Below, piece by piece: positions 7,835 through 16,514 of a stretch of 64,000 nucleotides of DNA; the first letter of the stretch is position 1; each line of letters starts with the position of its first letter. Below the pieces are notes generated by a model, which searched no databases, was not told the origin of the DNA, and saw only the letters and a list, made by a program, of their open reading frames with translations. Source of the DNA: Sphingobium sp. (GTDB taxonomy: Bacteria > Pseudomonadota > Alphaproteobacteria > Sphingomonadales > Sphingomonadaceae); contig QFQF01000016.1 in NCBI GenBank assembly GCA_003248935.1, forward strand, positions 34,259 through 98,258. The letters run 5' to 3'. Position numbers and translations under genes: made by a program.

Positions 7835-9631
7835 ATGACCACTCCCGCCACCCCCAAGCTCCGTTCCCGGGCATGGTTCGACAACCCCGACAATATCGAC
7901 ATGACCGCGCTCTATCTGGAGCGTTACCTGAATTTCGGGCTCAGCCTTGAGGAACTCCGCTCCGGCAAGCCGATCATCGGCATCGCCCAGACCGGCAGCG
8001 ACCTCAGCCCGTGCAACCGCCATCACCTCGTCCTTGCCGAGCGCATCCGCGAGGGCATCCGCGAGGCGGGCGGCATCGCCATCGAGTTCCCGGTCCATCC
8101 GATCCAGGAGACCGGCAAGCGCCCTACCGCCGGGCTCGACCGGAATCTCGCCTATATCGCGCTGGTCGAGGCGATATACGGCTATCCGCTGGATGGCGTG
8201 GTGCTGACCACCGGCTGCGACAAGACGACGCCGGCGCTGCTGATGGCGGCCGCCACGGTCAATATCCCCGCGATCGCCCTGTCCGTCGGCCCAATGCTGA
8301 ACGGCTGGCACAAGGGGGAGCGCACCGGTTCGGGCACGATCGTCTGGCACGCGCGCCAGTTGCTCGCCGCCGGGAAGATCGACGATGAGGGCTTCATCAA
8401 GCTCGTCGCCTCCTCGGCGCCGTCGACCGGCTATTGCAACACGATGGGCACGGCGACGACAATGAACAGCCTCGCGGAGGCGCTGGGCATGATGCTGCCG
8501 GGTTCGGCGGCGATCCCAGCCCCCTATCGTGACCGTCAGGAGGTCGCATGGCGTACCGGCAAGCGCATCGTCGACATGGTGCATGAGGACCTGAAGCCCT
8601 CCGACATCCTGACTCTGGATGCCTTCCACAACGCAATCATGGTCAACAGCGCCATCGGCGGATCGACCAATGCGCCGATCCACCTCGCCGCCATCGCCCG
8701 CCACATCGGCGTCGACCTGCCGCTCAAGGACTGGGAAGATGTTGGCCACCATATTCCGTTGCTGGTGAACCTTCAGCCGGCCGGCGAATATCTGGGCGAG
8801 GATTATTACCGCGCGGGCGGCGTTCCCGCCGTCGTCGCCCAGTTGATCGAACAGGGCCTGATTCGCGAGGGCGCGATGACGGTCAACGGCAAGACGATGG
8901 GCGAAAACTGCAAGGGCGTGGAGATCGAGGACGAGAAGGTCATCCGTCCCTATGGCCAGCCGCTGAAGGAAGAAGCGGGCTTCCTCGTCCTGTCCGGCAA
9001 CCTGTTCGATGCAGCCGTCATGAAGACCAGCGTCATCAGCGAGGAGTTCCGCCAGCGTTACCTGTCCAACCCTGACGATCCCGACGCGTTCGAGGGACCG
9101 GCGGTGGTGTTCGACGGGCCGGAGGATTATCATCACCGCATCGACGATCCGTCGGTGGGCATCACCCCGGACACGCTGATGTTCATGCGCGGCGCCGGCC
9201 CGATCGGCTATCCGGGCGCGGCCGAGGTCGTGAACATGCGTCCCCCCGCCTATCTGATCACCGAGGGCATCAGTGCGCTGCCCTGCATCGGCGATGGCCG
9301 CCAGTCCGGGACGTCAGGCAGCCCGTCGATCCTCAATGCATCGCCCGAGGCGGCGGCGATGGGTGGCCTTGCACTGCTGCAAACCGGCGATCGCGTCCGC
9401 ATGGACCTTGCAAAGGGCGAGGTGAACGTCCTTATTCCCGATGAGGAGCTTGAGGCTCGCCGCGCGAGGCTGGTCGCCGAGGGCGGCTACCCGTATCCGG
9501 CATCGCAGACCCCCTGGCAGGAAATCCAGCGTGCGCTGGTCGGCCAGATGAACACCGGTGCGATCCTCGAAGGTTCCGAAAAGTACCAGCGCATCGCCCA
9601 GACCAGGGGCCTGCCCCGCGACAACCACTGA
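7835..9631 (+). CDS. IlvD/Edd-family sugar-acid dehydratase (galactonate/arabonate type)
   Basis: Removes water from an aldonic acid to give the 2-keto-3-deoxy acid. The 598-residue product carries the three cysteines expected for a [2Fe-2S] cluster: Cys60 ([10 protein letters not shown]), Cys128 ([10 protein letters not shown]) and Cys201 ([10 protein letters not shown]), spaced as in the pentonate/hexonate branch typified by rhizobial L-arabonate dehydratase. That branch accepts arabonate, fuconate or galactonate, all compatible with this locus. The ATG at 7835 is preferred over a TTG at 7820 that overlaps the epimerase stop. With the dehydrogenase and kinase it would make the non-phosphorylative galactose route. 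Confidence 0.88.
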   Translation: MTTPATPKLRSRAWFDNPDNIDMTALYLERYLNFGLSLEELRSGKPIIGIAQTGSDLSPCNRHHLVLAERIREGIREAGGIAIEFPVHPIQETGKRPTAGLDRNLAYIALVEAIYGYPLDGVVLTTGCDKTTPALLMAAATVNIPAIALSVGPMLNGWHKGERTGSGTIVWHARQLLAAGKIDDEGFIKLVASSAPSTGYCNTMGTATTMNSLAEALGMMLPGSAAIPAPYRDRQEVAWRTGKRIVDMVHEDLKPSDILTLDAFHNAIMVNSAIGGSTNAPIHLAAIARHIGVDLPLKDWEDVGHHIPLLVNLQPAGEYLGEDYYRAGGVPAVVAQLIEQGLIREGAMTVNGKTMGENCKGVEIEDEKVIRPYGQPLKEEAGFLVLSGNLFDAAVMKTSVISEEFRQRYLSNPDDPDAFEGPAVVFDGPEDYHHRIDDPSVGITPDTLMFMRGAGPIGYPGAAEVVNMRPPAYLITEGISALPCIGDGRQSGTSGSPSILNASPEAAAMGGLALLQTGDRVRMDLAKGEVNVLIPDEELEARRARLVAEGGYPYPASQTPWQEIQRALVGQMNTGAILEGSEKYQRIAQTRGLPRDNH

Positions 9632-9636
9632 CGTCG

Positions 9637-9696
9637 GAAACGAACGGGGTACGCTGGCGGGCATTCATCGATGCCGCCAGCGCCTCCGTTCGTTTC
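9637..9696. terminator. Long imperfect hairpin between convergent genes
   Basis: GAAACGAACGG (9637-9647) pairs with CCGTTCGTTTC (9686-9696), and an inner GCTGGCGG pairs with CCGCCAGC. It sits between the dehydratase stop and the stop of the small winged-helix gene, and T-rich sequence follows the plus-strand arm. Likely a bidirectional terminator. Confidence 0.65.
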
Positions 9697-9699
9697 GTT

Positions 9700-10044
9700 T
9701 CAGAGTGCTTCCCTCACCCAGCGCTCGACCGCGATCTGCGCCTTGGGTGTGAGTTCCAGCAGCGACCGGCGCCCGTCATCGGGGTCGTCGAAACGCCGCA
9801 CCCATCCCCCGTCGATCAGGCGGCCGATCCAGCGCAAGGCCGTGGTACTGGGCACCGCCGCAGCGATGCTGGCGCTGGTCGTGCAGACCGTCTTCTCCTC
9901 CAGTCCCGCCGCGAACAGGTCGAGAAGCAAATCCCATGCGGGATCAGCAAACAGCGCGCCGGGGATCAGTGCGTCGCGCAACCGCCGCATCCGCAGATGC
10001 CGCCGAACCGCTCCGACTATCGCCGGGATATCACTGGCGTTCAG
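9700..10044 (-). CDS. Small MarR-like winged-helix protein, start uncertain
   Basis: About 114 residues. The section FADPAWDLLLDLFAAGLE, SIAAAVPSTTALRWIGRLIDGGWV and DDPDDGRRSLLELT forms a MarR-type winged helix with wing. No ATG, GTG or TTG opens the full domain: the first in-frame ATG (9990) would give 96 residues and cut the leading helix. A CTG at 10044 overlaps the upstream stop (CTGA) exactly where an ATGA junction would be expected, so I use it as the start. Likely co-transcribed with the upstream membrane protein and a regulator of unknown genes. Confidence 0.6.
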   Translation of the reverse strand: MNASDIPAIVGAVRRHLRMRRLRDALIPGALFADPAWDLLLDLFAAGLEEKTVCTTSASIAAAVPSTTALRWIGRLIDGGWVRRFDDPDDGRRSLLELTPKAQIAVERWVREAL

Positions 10045-10466
10045 GCCACCAGACGACGGCGATCCAGCATCACGCCCGCAACCATGCTCAGCAAGCAGGG
10101 GATGGCCCAGACCGTCTCCATCGCCTGATATATCTTCGGCGTCAGGTTCGGCGCCGCGATCGTGGAAAGATGCGTCGTCACGGTGATCAGTTGGAAAGCG
10201 GTCATCCAGATCGGGAAGTAGCGCGCGCTCCTCATCGCCAGCATGTAGAGACCGAGCAGCAGGAGGATATCCACCGCCGTTACCGGCAACTGGGTGCGCG
10301 CGAATGATTCGTCCAATAGCGTTGCTGGCAAAGTCAGGGCGGTTGCCGCCACGATCATTATTGAGGCCCATCGACCATCTCTTCCGCCGAAGAATGCCGC
10401 ATACGCGCAGCTCATCAGCATGAGTGTCCAGAAGAAGATCGCCACCATGGACAGGAGCGGAACCAT
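10041..10466 (-). CDS. Small integral membrane protein, about four helices
   Basis: A 141-residue hydrophobic protein with four predicted membrane spans (about 4-25, 33-52, 62-80 and 110-130) and a positively charged C-terminus DRRR. I do not recognise the family. Overlap of its stop with the following winged-helix gene suggests a membrane protein/regulator pair that works together. The ATG at 10466 is used; another lies six codons downstream. No ribosome site is convincing. Confidence 0.6.
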   Translation of the reverse strand: MVPLLSMVAIFFWTLMLMSCAYAAFFGGRDGRWASIMIVAATALTLPATLLDESFARTQLPVTAVDILLLLGLYMLAMRSARYFPIWMTAFQLITVTTHLSTIAAPNLTPKIYQAMETVWAIPCLLSMVAGVMLDRRRLVA

Positions 10467-10520
10467 AGTGCTGCGCCCCCGTCAACATGGTGTGCGACCG
10501 TTACGGATTTATCCGATTTA

Positions 10521-10868
10521 TCAGTGCGCTTGGGCTTCCATCACCGGCTCGTCCTGCACGGCGCCGATGGGGCCGCCACCCGGGCAGCCGAAGTCGACGG
10601 GCGCCAGATTGCTCTGCCCCTTGATGGCCACCAGGTGGCGATGCGCGTTGACGATGTCCTTGCGACCGGCAACGACATTGCCAAATCCGGACGCCATGGC
10701 ATCGAGCGCCTTCTGGCTGTGCACGGGGGCAAGATCGGCGCCCTGCGTCGCCTCGAGGAACGACAACGCCATACGGGCGGCGTTCATCAGCGCGCCGTCG
10801 AGCGCGGCGAATGTGCTGTGGGTATCGGCGGCAACGACGGTTCCAGCGGCTTCAGTGAAATGCGGCAT
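10521..10868 (-). CDS. Hypothetical 115-residue protein
   Basis: An alanine-rich soluble protein without signal peptide or membrane span, family not recognised. The body is probably helical (ALDGALMNAARMALSFLEA) and the C-terminus has a glycine-rich CPGGGPIG segment. A strong AAAGGAGA lies 4 bases before the ATG, which supports expression. It stands alone between the small membrane protein and the LuxR-type gene. Confidence 0.6.
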   Translation of the reverse strand: MPHFTEAAGTVVAADTHSTFAALDGALMNAARMALSFLEATQGADLAPVHSQKALDAMASGFGNVVAGRKDIVNAHRHLVAIKGQSNLAPVDFGCPGGGPIGAVQDEPVMEAQAH

Positions 10869-10970
10869 GACTTCTCCTTTCGCACCTGCACGGCACGTTG
10901 TTGGTGACCCAAAATTCGTGTGCTTTTTCGGCTGCCGATCGCCCGATTACGTTCGGGCCTATCGATCCAG

Positions 10971-11450
10971 CTAGCCGAAGGTGTTGAGCGTCGCCCGGAT
11001 CAGTAACATCAGCGTCACCATCCCGAGCGTCGAGAGGAATGCGATCCTCGTGATCTCGAGTGTCTTGAGTGGCTTGCTTAAGTCATTTCCCCGTCCTCCC
11101 AGTGGCGGGAGCGAGAAGAACCTGACGACACGCCGCCATGGTCCCTCCGGTTGCTCCGCTGATTGGCCTGACGGTTCCAAACTGTCTGAAAATGCTCGGG
11201 GTGCAATGGTTTCCGGCTGATATATCAACGGCTGATATGCAGTTTGAACATCCTCCGCCGCCGCCAGCGCCCTCGCCGCCTCGAAGCGGTTGGTGACACC
11301 CAGGGCCCGGATGGCCAGGCGCAACCGCTGGTCCACCGTATGCGGCGAGACGTTGAGTTCACGCGCAATCTGCTTCGTCTGGAGATTGGCCGACACCAGG
11401 CGCAGACACTCTTTCTGCGCGTCGTTGAGATTAATGACCCTGTTTTCCAA
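10971..11450 (-). CDS. LuxR-type HTH protein with C-terminal membrane anchor
   Basis: 159 residues. An N-terminal LuxR/GerE HTH (about 8-65) shows LNDAQKECLRLVS, TKQIARELNVSPHTVDQRLR and AIRALGVTNRFEAARAL. A low-complexity linker leads to one hydrophobic segment (about 135-157, IAFLSTLGMVTLMLLIRATL), so the regulator is probably tethered to the inner membrane. There is no response-regulator or autoinducer domain. The only start in frame after a stop codon is TTG at 11450, with GGAG 8 bases before it. Similar anchored LuxR solos occur in sphingomonads; targets are unknown. Confidence 0.75.
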   Translation of the reverse strand: MENRVINLNDAQKECLRLVSANLQTKQIARELNVSPHTVDQRLRLAIRALGVTNRFEAARALAAAEDVQTAYQPLIYQPETIAPRAFSDSLEPSGQSAEQPEGPWRRVVRFFSLPPLGGRGNDLSKPLKTLEITRIAFLSTLGMVTLMLLIRATLNTFG

Positions 11451-11604
11451 CCCCGGCGCTCCGCATTCGCCCGAGTATAGTCAGGCTTACGAATCGGATT
11501 CAAGGCAACTATTCAGGTAATTGCATGCGGCGATGCTATATCGGCCCGCCTTGCCGTAGCGTCATTCAGGGCGGCCGGTTTTTCTTCCTCTCGCCAATCC
11601 GGTG

Positions 11605-13146
11605 TCAATCAGCAGCGACGGGACCGGTCAGCGGTGCGGGCCTGCGCGTCAGCCAGATTGTGCTGGTCAATATGAGCGACAGCACGGCGCTCGCGATGAA
11701 GATATCGTTCGCCGCCAGCAGATAGGCCTGCTGCGTGAGTTGCCTTCCGATCGCAGCGGCAGCCTGAACGTCGGTCAAGCCAAGGCCCTTCAATACATCC
11801 ACCGCCTGTCCGTAAGGCAGCGACGCACTGTTCGACACTTCACTGAGCCGCGTCTGGTGCAGCGCTTCGCGGCGGTCCCAGATCGTCGTGACCAGTGAAG
11901 CCGCGAAACTGCCTGCCGTGATGCGGACGAAATTCGATATGCCGGTGGCGGCGGGCACCTGATGCGGCGGAATCCCGTCCAGCATGATGCTGAGCATGGA
12001 CATGAAGAACACCGCCAGCCCCGCCCCCTGAACGAAGATCGGCAATACCAGATGCCGGAAGTCGACCCCGGTCGTGTAGTCCGCGCGCATGTAATAGGAC
12101 AGCGTGAAGCACATGAACGACAGGGTCGCCATCCAGCGCGCGTCGACAGAACGCGAAACGCGCGCCAGGATCGGGGTCAGGACGACAGCGACGACGCCGC
12201 TGGGGGCCAGCACGAGTCCTGCCCAGGTCGCCGTATAGCCCTGCTGCTGCTGAAGCCAGAGAGGCAGGATCAGGCCGTTGGCGAAAAAGAGGGCATAGCC
12301 GAGCGACAGGGCGATGAGTCCGAACGTGAAGTTGCGGCGCCTGAACAGGCTAAGGTCGACGATCGGATGGGTGTCGGTCAGTTCCCAGATCAGCCACGAG
12401 ACGAAGCCGATGACGGTCAGCACCGCGAGGACAACGATGAAGGGGGCGTTGAACCAGTCGGCATTCTTGCCGAGGTCAAGCATCACCTGAAGCACGCCCA
12501 CCCAGAACACCAGTATCATCGCGCCCACGATGTCTATCGGCAACTTGCGGGTGGGCGTCTCCCGGTTCTTCAGGAAGAACCAGGAGACGAGTCCCGCGAT
12601 CAGACCGACCGGAACGTTGATCAGGAAGATCCAGCTCCAGTGATAATTGTCGGAAATATATCCGCCCAGCACCGGTCCCATGACCGGAGCGACCAGCGTG
12701 GTCATCGACCAGATGGCGAGCGCCGTCGCACGCTTGTGCGGCGGGAAGATCGCGATCAGCAGGGCCTGCGATCCCGGGATCATCGGTCCCGACACGGCGC
12801 CCTGCAGCACGCGGAAGATGATGAGGGAGGAAAGGCTCCACGCGATGCCGCACAGCAATGATGCCGCGGTGAACAGTGCAACCGAGACACAGAAGGTCCG
12901 GACGACACCATAACGCCCCATCAGCCATCCGGTCAGGGGCACGGTCACGCCATTCGCGACGGCGAACGCCGTGATGATCCACGTGCTGCTGTCGCTGCTG
13001 ACGCCCAGATTGCCCGCAATCGTCGTCAAGGACACGTTCGCGATCGTGGTGTCGAGCACCTGCATGAAGGTGCCCAGCGCCAGGGCGATCGAGACGATGC
13101 CCAGCGCCGTGCCCTTGAGCGGCGCCTCCCCGCCCGGCGCGTTCAC
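11605..13146 (-). CDS. EmrB/QacA-type drug:H+ antiporter (DHA2, 14 spans)
   Basis: Inner-membrane pump of 513 residues, the family's usual size. It shows the DHA2 opening FMQVLDTTIANVSLTTIAGNLGVS, the WIITAFAVANGVTVPLTGWL motif, the motif C type APVMGPVLGGYI and many hydrophobic segments. The GTG start overlaps the EmrA-like stop (GTGA), so the two are coupled. With the periplasmic adaptor and the outer-membrane factor it would form a tripartite pump that exports hydrophobic toxicants across both membranes. Confidence 0.9.
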   Translation of the reverse strand: MNAPGGEAPLKGTALGIVSIALALGTFMQVLDTTIANVSLTTIAGNLGVSSDSSTWIITAFAVANGVTVPLTGWLMGRYGVVRTFCVSVALFTAASLLCGIAWSLSSLIIFRVLQGAVSGPMIPGSQALLIAIFPPHKRATALAIWSMTTLVAPVMGPVLGGYISDNYHWSWIFLINVPVGLIAGLVSWFFLKNRETPTRKLPIDIVGAMILVFWVGVLQVMLDLGKNADWFNAPFIVVLAVLTVIGFVSWLIWELTDTHPIVDLSLFRRRNFTFGLIALSLGYALFFANGLILPLWLQQQQGYTATWAGLVLAPSGVVAVVLTPILARVSRSVDARWMATLSFMCFTLSYYMRADYTTGVDFRHLVLPIFVQGAGLAVFFMSMLSIMLDGIPPHQVPAATGISNFVRITAGSFAASLVTTIWDRREALHQTRLSEVSNSASLPYGQAVDVLKGLGLTDVQAAAAIGRQLTQQAYLLAANDIFIASAVLSLILTSTIWLTRRPAPLTGPVAAD

Positions 13147-14414
13147 CGGGCCGATCCAGCCCGGTTGGCCGCGATGATCCGCGCGATCATCGCATCGACA
13201 TCCGGCCCGCCGTCCTGGCTCGCCTGCTGCTGGAAGGCGCCGCTGGCCGCACGGGCAATCGGCGCGCCGCTATGGTCGCTCACATTGACCGACACCTTGG
13301 TCGAGAGGCCGATGCGCAGCGGATGGCCGACAAGTTCCCTGGGATCGAGCGCGATCCGCACGGGCAGACGCTGTGCGATCTTGATCCAGTTGCCCGATGC
13401 GTTCTGCGGCGGCAGCAGGGCGAAGGCGCTGCCACTGCCCGCGCTGAGGCCGACAACCTTGCCGTGATACTCGACGTCGCCACCGTAGATGTCGGCCGTC
13501 ACCGTCACCGGCTGGCCCACCCGCATGTGCTGGAGTTGGGTCTCACGGAAATTGGCGTCGATCCAGACGCGTTCCAGCGGAACGACGGTCATCAACGGCG
13601 TTCCGGCATTTACCTGCTGGCCCAGTTGCGCGCTGCGCTGGGCGATGATCCCGTCGACCGGCGCGACCAGCCGCATATGACTCTGGGAAATGGCCGCGCG
13701 GCGCAGCGCCGCGATGGCGGCCAGGACCTCCGGGTTGGTCTGGACGTTCGTGCCCTGGACCGATGCCCGGGCCTGCGCCTGCTGTGCCTGCGCCAGCGCA
13801 AGCGCGGCGCGCGCCGTGGTGACCGCATCGGCAGCGTGGGAGACTTCTTCACCGGAAACCGCCCCGTCGGCCGCGGCGCCGCGACGACGCGCGAGGTCGT
13901 TGACGGCGCGGGCAAGCTCCGCCCGGGCCTGCGTCACCTGCGCATCGCTCGCATCGACGCGGGAAAAGTCCGTCCGCACCGCCCGGACCGCGCGTGCCAA
14001 CTCCGCCTGCGCCGACGCCATCGCGGCATCAGCCGTTGCGGGGTCAAGGTCGACCAGCGCCTGCCCGGCCTTCACCCGTTCGGTATTGTCCGCGTGCAGC
14101 GCCATCACGATGCCCGGCTCCCGCGCCGTGATCGCGACGACGTCGCCGGCGACATAGGCATCATCCGTCTCCTCGATCCCGCGCGAGAAGATGAATTCAT
14201 AGGCGCCCCAGGCAACCAGCCCGACGAGCACCACGCCCGCGAGGATCAGGAAGCCTTTTCTGCGCGCGCCGTTCCTGCCCTCTTCCTTCGGTTCCGTGGC
14301 GACGGACGTGCTGGCCTCCGCCGCCGGTGGCTGCGCCCGCCTGCCGGCATCCGCCACCGGTCCGTCATGCTGCCGTGCGGAATCGCGACGTGCGATGTCG
14401 ATGGTATCGGTCAT
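13143..14414 (-). CDS. EmrA/HlyD-type membrane fusion protein
   Basis: Periplasmic adaptor of 423 residues. A cytoplasmic N-terminus of about 60 residues precedes one membrane helix (FLILAGVVLVGLVAWGAYEFI, around 55-77). Next come TDDAYVAGDVVAITAREPG (lipoyl half), a long alpha-helical hairpin rich in Ala, Gln and Arg (about 125-225), the second lipoyl half APVDGIIAQRSAQLGQ and a beta-barrel domain with WIDANFRETQL. These are standard for EmrA. The start overlaps the end of the outer-membrane factor gene (ATGA). A longer than usual C-terminal tail follows the barrel. Confidence 0.9.
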   Translation of the reverse strand: MTDTIDIARRDSARQHDGPVADAGRRAQPPAAEASTSVATEPKEEGRNGARRKGFLILAGVVLVGLVAWGAYEFIFSRGIEETDDAYVAGDVVAITAREPGIVMALHADNTERVKAGQALVDLDPATADAAMASAQAELARAVRAVRTDFSRVDASDAQVTQARAELARAVNDLARRRGAAADGAVSGEEVSHAADAVTTARAALALAQAQQAQARASVQGTNVQTNPEVLAAIAALRRAAISQSHMRLVAPVDGIIAQRSAQLGQQVNAGTPLMTVVPLERVWIDANFRETQLQHMRVGQPVTVTADIYGGDVEYHGKVVGLSAGSGSAFALLPPQNASGNWIKIAQRLPVRIALDPRELVGHPLRIGLSTKVSVNVSDHSGAPIARAASGAFQQQASQDGGPDVDAMIARIIAANRAGSAR

Positions 14415-15880
14415 GGTCGTGCTCCAGCGGAAACGGTGTTGGCGGCGCTCTGTCCGCCCATAGGGTCGAAGTCGCCGCCCAGGGCGACCAGAAGTTGTAC
14501 GCGGCGCACTGCGGCGTCCGCGTCGATATTCACTTGCGCCTGACGCGCCTGCAGCAGCCTTTCGCCGGACGCGATCGCATCCAGCCGTGATCCTAACCCT
14601 GTCCGGACCCGGGTCGCGTCAAGGCGGACGGTGTCGGACAGGCTGGCCAGCACATTGCGCTGCTCAGCCGCATCCGCCTCCGCCGTCCGGATGGCGGACA
14701 GCGCGTCGGCGGCTTCCCGCACGGCTGTCAGCACCTGTGCATTATAGGCGTCGACGGCGGTATCGATCTGGGCGGTCGCGCCACGATAATTGGCCCGAAG
14801 CGCCCCGCCCTCGAAGATGGGCACATGGATGGCAGGCCCCCCGCCGTAGGTCAGCGCGGACCCGGTGAACAGCGAATCGAGACCGATGGCCTGAAAGCCA
14901 ATGAACGCCTTCAGGTTCACGTTCGGGAAGAAGTCCGCCCGTGCCACCCGCCGTCCGGCGCTTGCCGCAGCGATGCGGGCCTGCCCTGCGAGAATATCCG
15001 GGCGACGGCCAAGCAGGTCCGCGGGCACCGCCTCCGGCACCGGCAAGGCGCTATCGAGCGCCAGGCTGGTAGCGACGATCGTCGGATAATAATCAGCGCC
15101 GCGTCCGGCGAGGGCCGCGAGAGCATGCACCAGCAATTCCCGGTCCCCCTGCGCGCGGATCTCCGCCTGACGCGCTTCGCCCAGCAGAGTCTGTGCACTG
15201 CGCTCGTCAAAGGTGCTGGCGAGTTGGTTCGCGATCCGGGAGCGAACCAGCCTCAGCGACTCTTCGCGGGTTTCGCGAAACTCGCGCGCGATCGCGATCT
15301 GCCGGTCTGCGCGGACCAGGTTCAGATAGGCCTGCGCCACCGCGCCGGTCAGGGACACGCGCGCCGCCGCCGCGTCGAGTGCCGCTGCGGAGGTGCTGGC
15401 CCGTGCCTGATCCACCATCGCCGCCTGTTTTCCCGCGAGGTCCGCCGACCATGACAGGTTTGCCTGCGCAGACCCCATCCAGACGGTGGAGCCGCCATAG
15501 GGTGGCGGAATGATGTATTTTTCGCTGAGCCGCTCGCGCTGCTCGTCCGCATCGATCCCGACCTGTGGAAGCTGTCCCGCCCGGTTCGCGGCGAGTTGCG
15601 CCTCCGCCAGACGGATGCGCGCCTGCGCCTGCGCAAGATCGGGATTCCCCGCGAGCGCATCGGTCATGATGCGGTCAAGCTGCGGATCGCCCATCGTACG
15701 CCACCAGTCGGTCGCGACCGGCACGGCAATGCCCGCGTTTCCGGCCTGGCCTGGGTCCGTCAAGCCAAGATGACCACCGTCGAGCGCCACGGAGGCGGGC
15801 TCGTCATGAGGCACAGCTGCACATCCGGCCAGCAGCATGGCCAGCAACAGGGTGGGAAGGGGCGGACGTGATCGTGCCAT
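14411..15880 (-). CDS. Outer-membrane efflux lipoprotein, NodT/OprM type
   Basis: The TolC-like channel of the pump, 489 residues from the chosen start. The N-terminus is a lipoprotein signal ending LLAGC, giving lipidated Cys20. Two repeats of the outer-membrane efflux domain follow, with DWWRTMGDPQLDRIM, AGRRVARADFFPNVNLKAFIG and IHVPIFEGGALRANY as landmarks. An in-frame ATG at 15928 would overlap marR by 11 bases and put 16 extra residues before the signal peptide, so 15880 is preferred. It lies between marR and emrA-like. Confidence 0.87.
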   Translation of the reverse strand: MARSRPPLPTLLLAMLLAGCAAVPHDEPASVALDGGHLGLTDPGQAGNAGIAVPVATDWWRTMGDPQLDRIMTDALAGNPDLAQAQARIRLAEAQLAANRAGQLPQVGIDADEQRERLSEKYIIPPPYGGSTVWMGSAQANLSWSADLAGKQAAMVDQARASTSAAALDAAAARVSLTGAVAQAYLNLVRADRQIAIAREFRETREESLRLVRSRIANQLASTFDERSAQTLLGEARQAEIRAQGDRELLVHALAALAGRGADYYPTIVATSLALDSALPVPEAVPADLLGRRPDILAGQARIAAASAGRRVARADFFPNVNLKAFIGFQAIGLDSLFTGSALTYGGGPAIHVPIFEGGALRANYRGATAQIDTAVDAYNAQVLTAVREAADALSAIRTAEADAAEQRNVLASLSDTVRLDATRVRTGLGSRLDAIASGERLLQARQAQVNIDADAAVRRVQLLVALGGDFDPMGGQSAANTVSAGARP

Positions 15881-15917
15881 GGACTGCGTGACTCCGGCTT
15901 GCCTGATCAGCGAAGGC

Positions 15918-16388
15918 TCAGCGAACATCTTCGGCGCTTTCTGCTTCGAGACGCGCGACCAGCCTGGAAAGGAGGACGATCAGCATTTCGGCCTCATCCT
16001 GCTCGAAATCCGCAAAAAGCTGGTCCCACATCTCCATCATCCGCACGCCCATATTGCGCGTGGCCTCAAGCCCTGCCGGCGTAATCTCCAGTGCGACGAC
16101 GCGACGATCCTCGTTCGACCGATTACGGGTGATAAGGCCCCGCTCTTCAAGCTGATCGACCAGACGGGTGGTGGCGCCACTGCTGTGACCGAGGTAGCGC
16201 GCAAGTTCGCCGATTGTGGGCGCGATCCCGTCACGAATCATCTTCAGGGAAATCCATTGGGACAGGCTGAGATCCTGACCCTCGAAGTATCGCTCCGCGA
16301 GCGGCACCATCAACTGCGATGCGCGCCGGATCAGATAGCCGGGCGAGGTCTTGGTAGAAAAACAATAACCACTCGCGAGCGCAACCAT
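15918..16388 (-). CDS. MarR-family repressor of the efflux operon
   Basis: 156 residues with the full MarR fold: TIGELARYLGHSSGATTRLVDQLEERGLI (recognition helices, about 60-88) and the wing NRSNEDRRVVALEIT (about 90-104). It is the first gene of marR, nodT-like, emrA-like, emrB-like, all the same strand with overlapping ends, so the protein most likely represses its own operon and is released by a toxic ligand. A 12-bp perfect palindrome lies just downstream of its promoter. Confidence 0.88.
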   Translation of the reverse strand: MVALASGYCFSTKTSPGYLIRRASQLMVPLAERYFEGQDLSLSQWISLKMIRDGIAPTIGELARYLGHSSGATTRLVDQLEERGLITRNRSNEDRRVVALEITPAGLEATRNMGVRMMEMWDQLFADFEQDEAEMLIVLLSRLVARLEAESAEDVR

Positions 16389-16400
16389 AAGCCAATAACC

Positions 16401-16456
16401 TGCCCAAGCAAAAACTGCCTAGGCAGGCATTTGGTTCGCAACGATTAGGTTGTCAA
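16401..16456 (-). promoter_or_regulatory. marR promoter with palindromic operator
   Basis: On the minus strand TTGACA (16451-16456) and CAAATG (16428-16433) are separated by 17 bases. Immediately downstream is CTGCCTAGGCAG (16415-16426), a perfect 12-bp palindrome, followed by a degenerate copy TGCCCAAGCA (16401-16410). This is the usual form and position of a MarR autoregulatory operator. Confidence 0.65.
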
Positions 16457-16481
16457 CCGCAACGCGAACAAATTGTTTCCA

Positions 16482-16500
16482 GGCATTTCTAAAAAATGCC
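16482..16500 (-). terminator. Hairpin after the SDR gene
   Basis: GGCATTT / AAATGCC form a 7-bp stem 14 bases past the SDR stop. The T-rich stretch lies in the loop rather than after the stem, so termination strength is uncertain. Confidence 0.35.
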
Positions 16501-16514
16501 GTCGGCGCCGCCGC

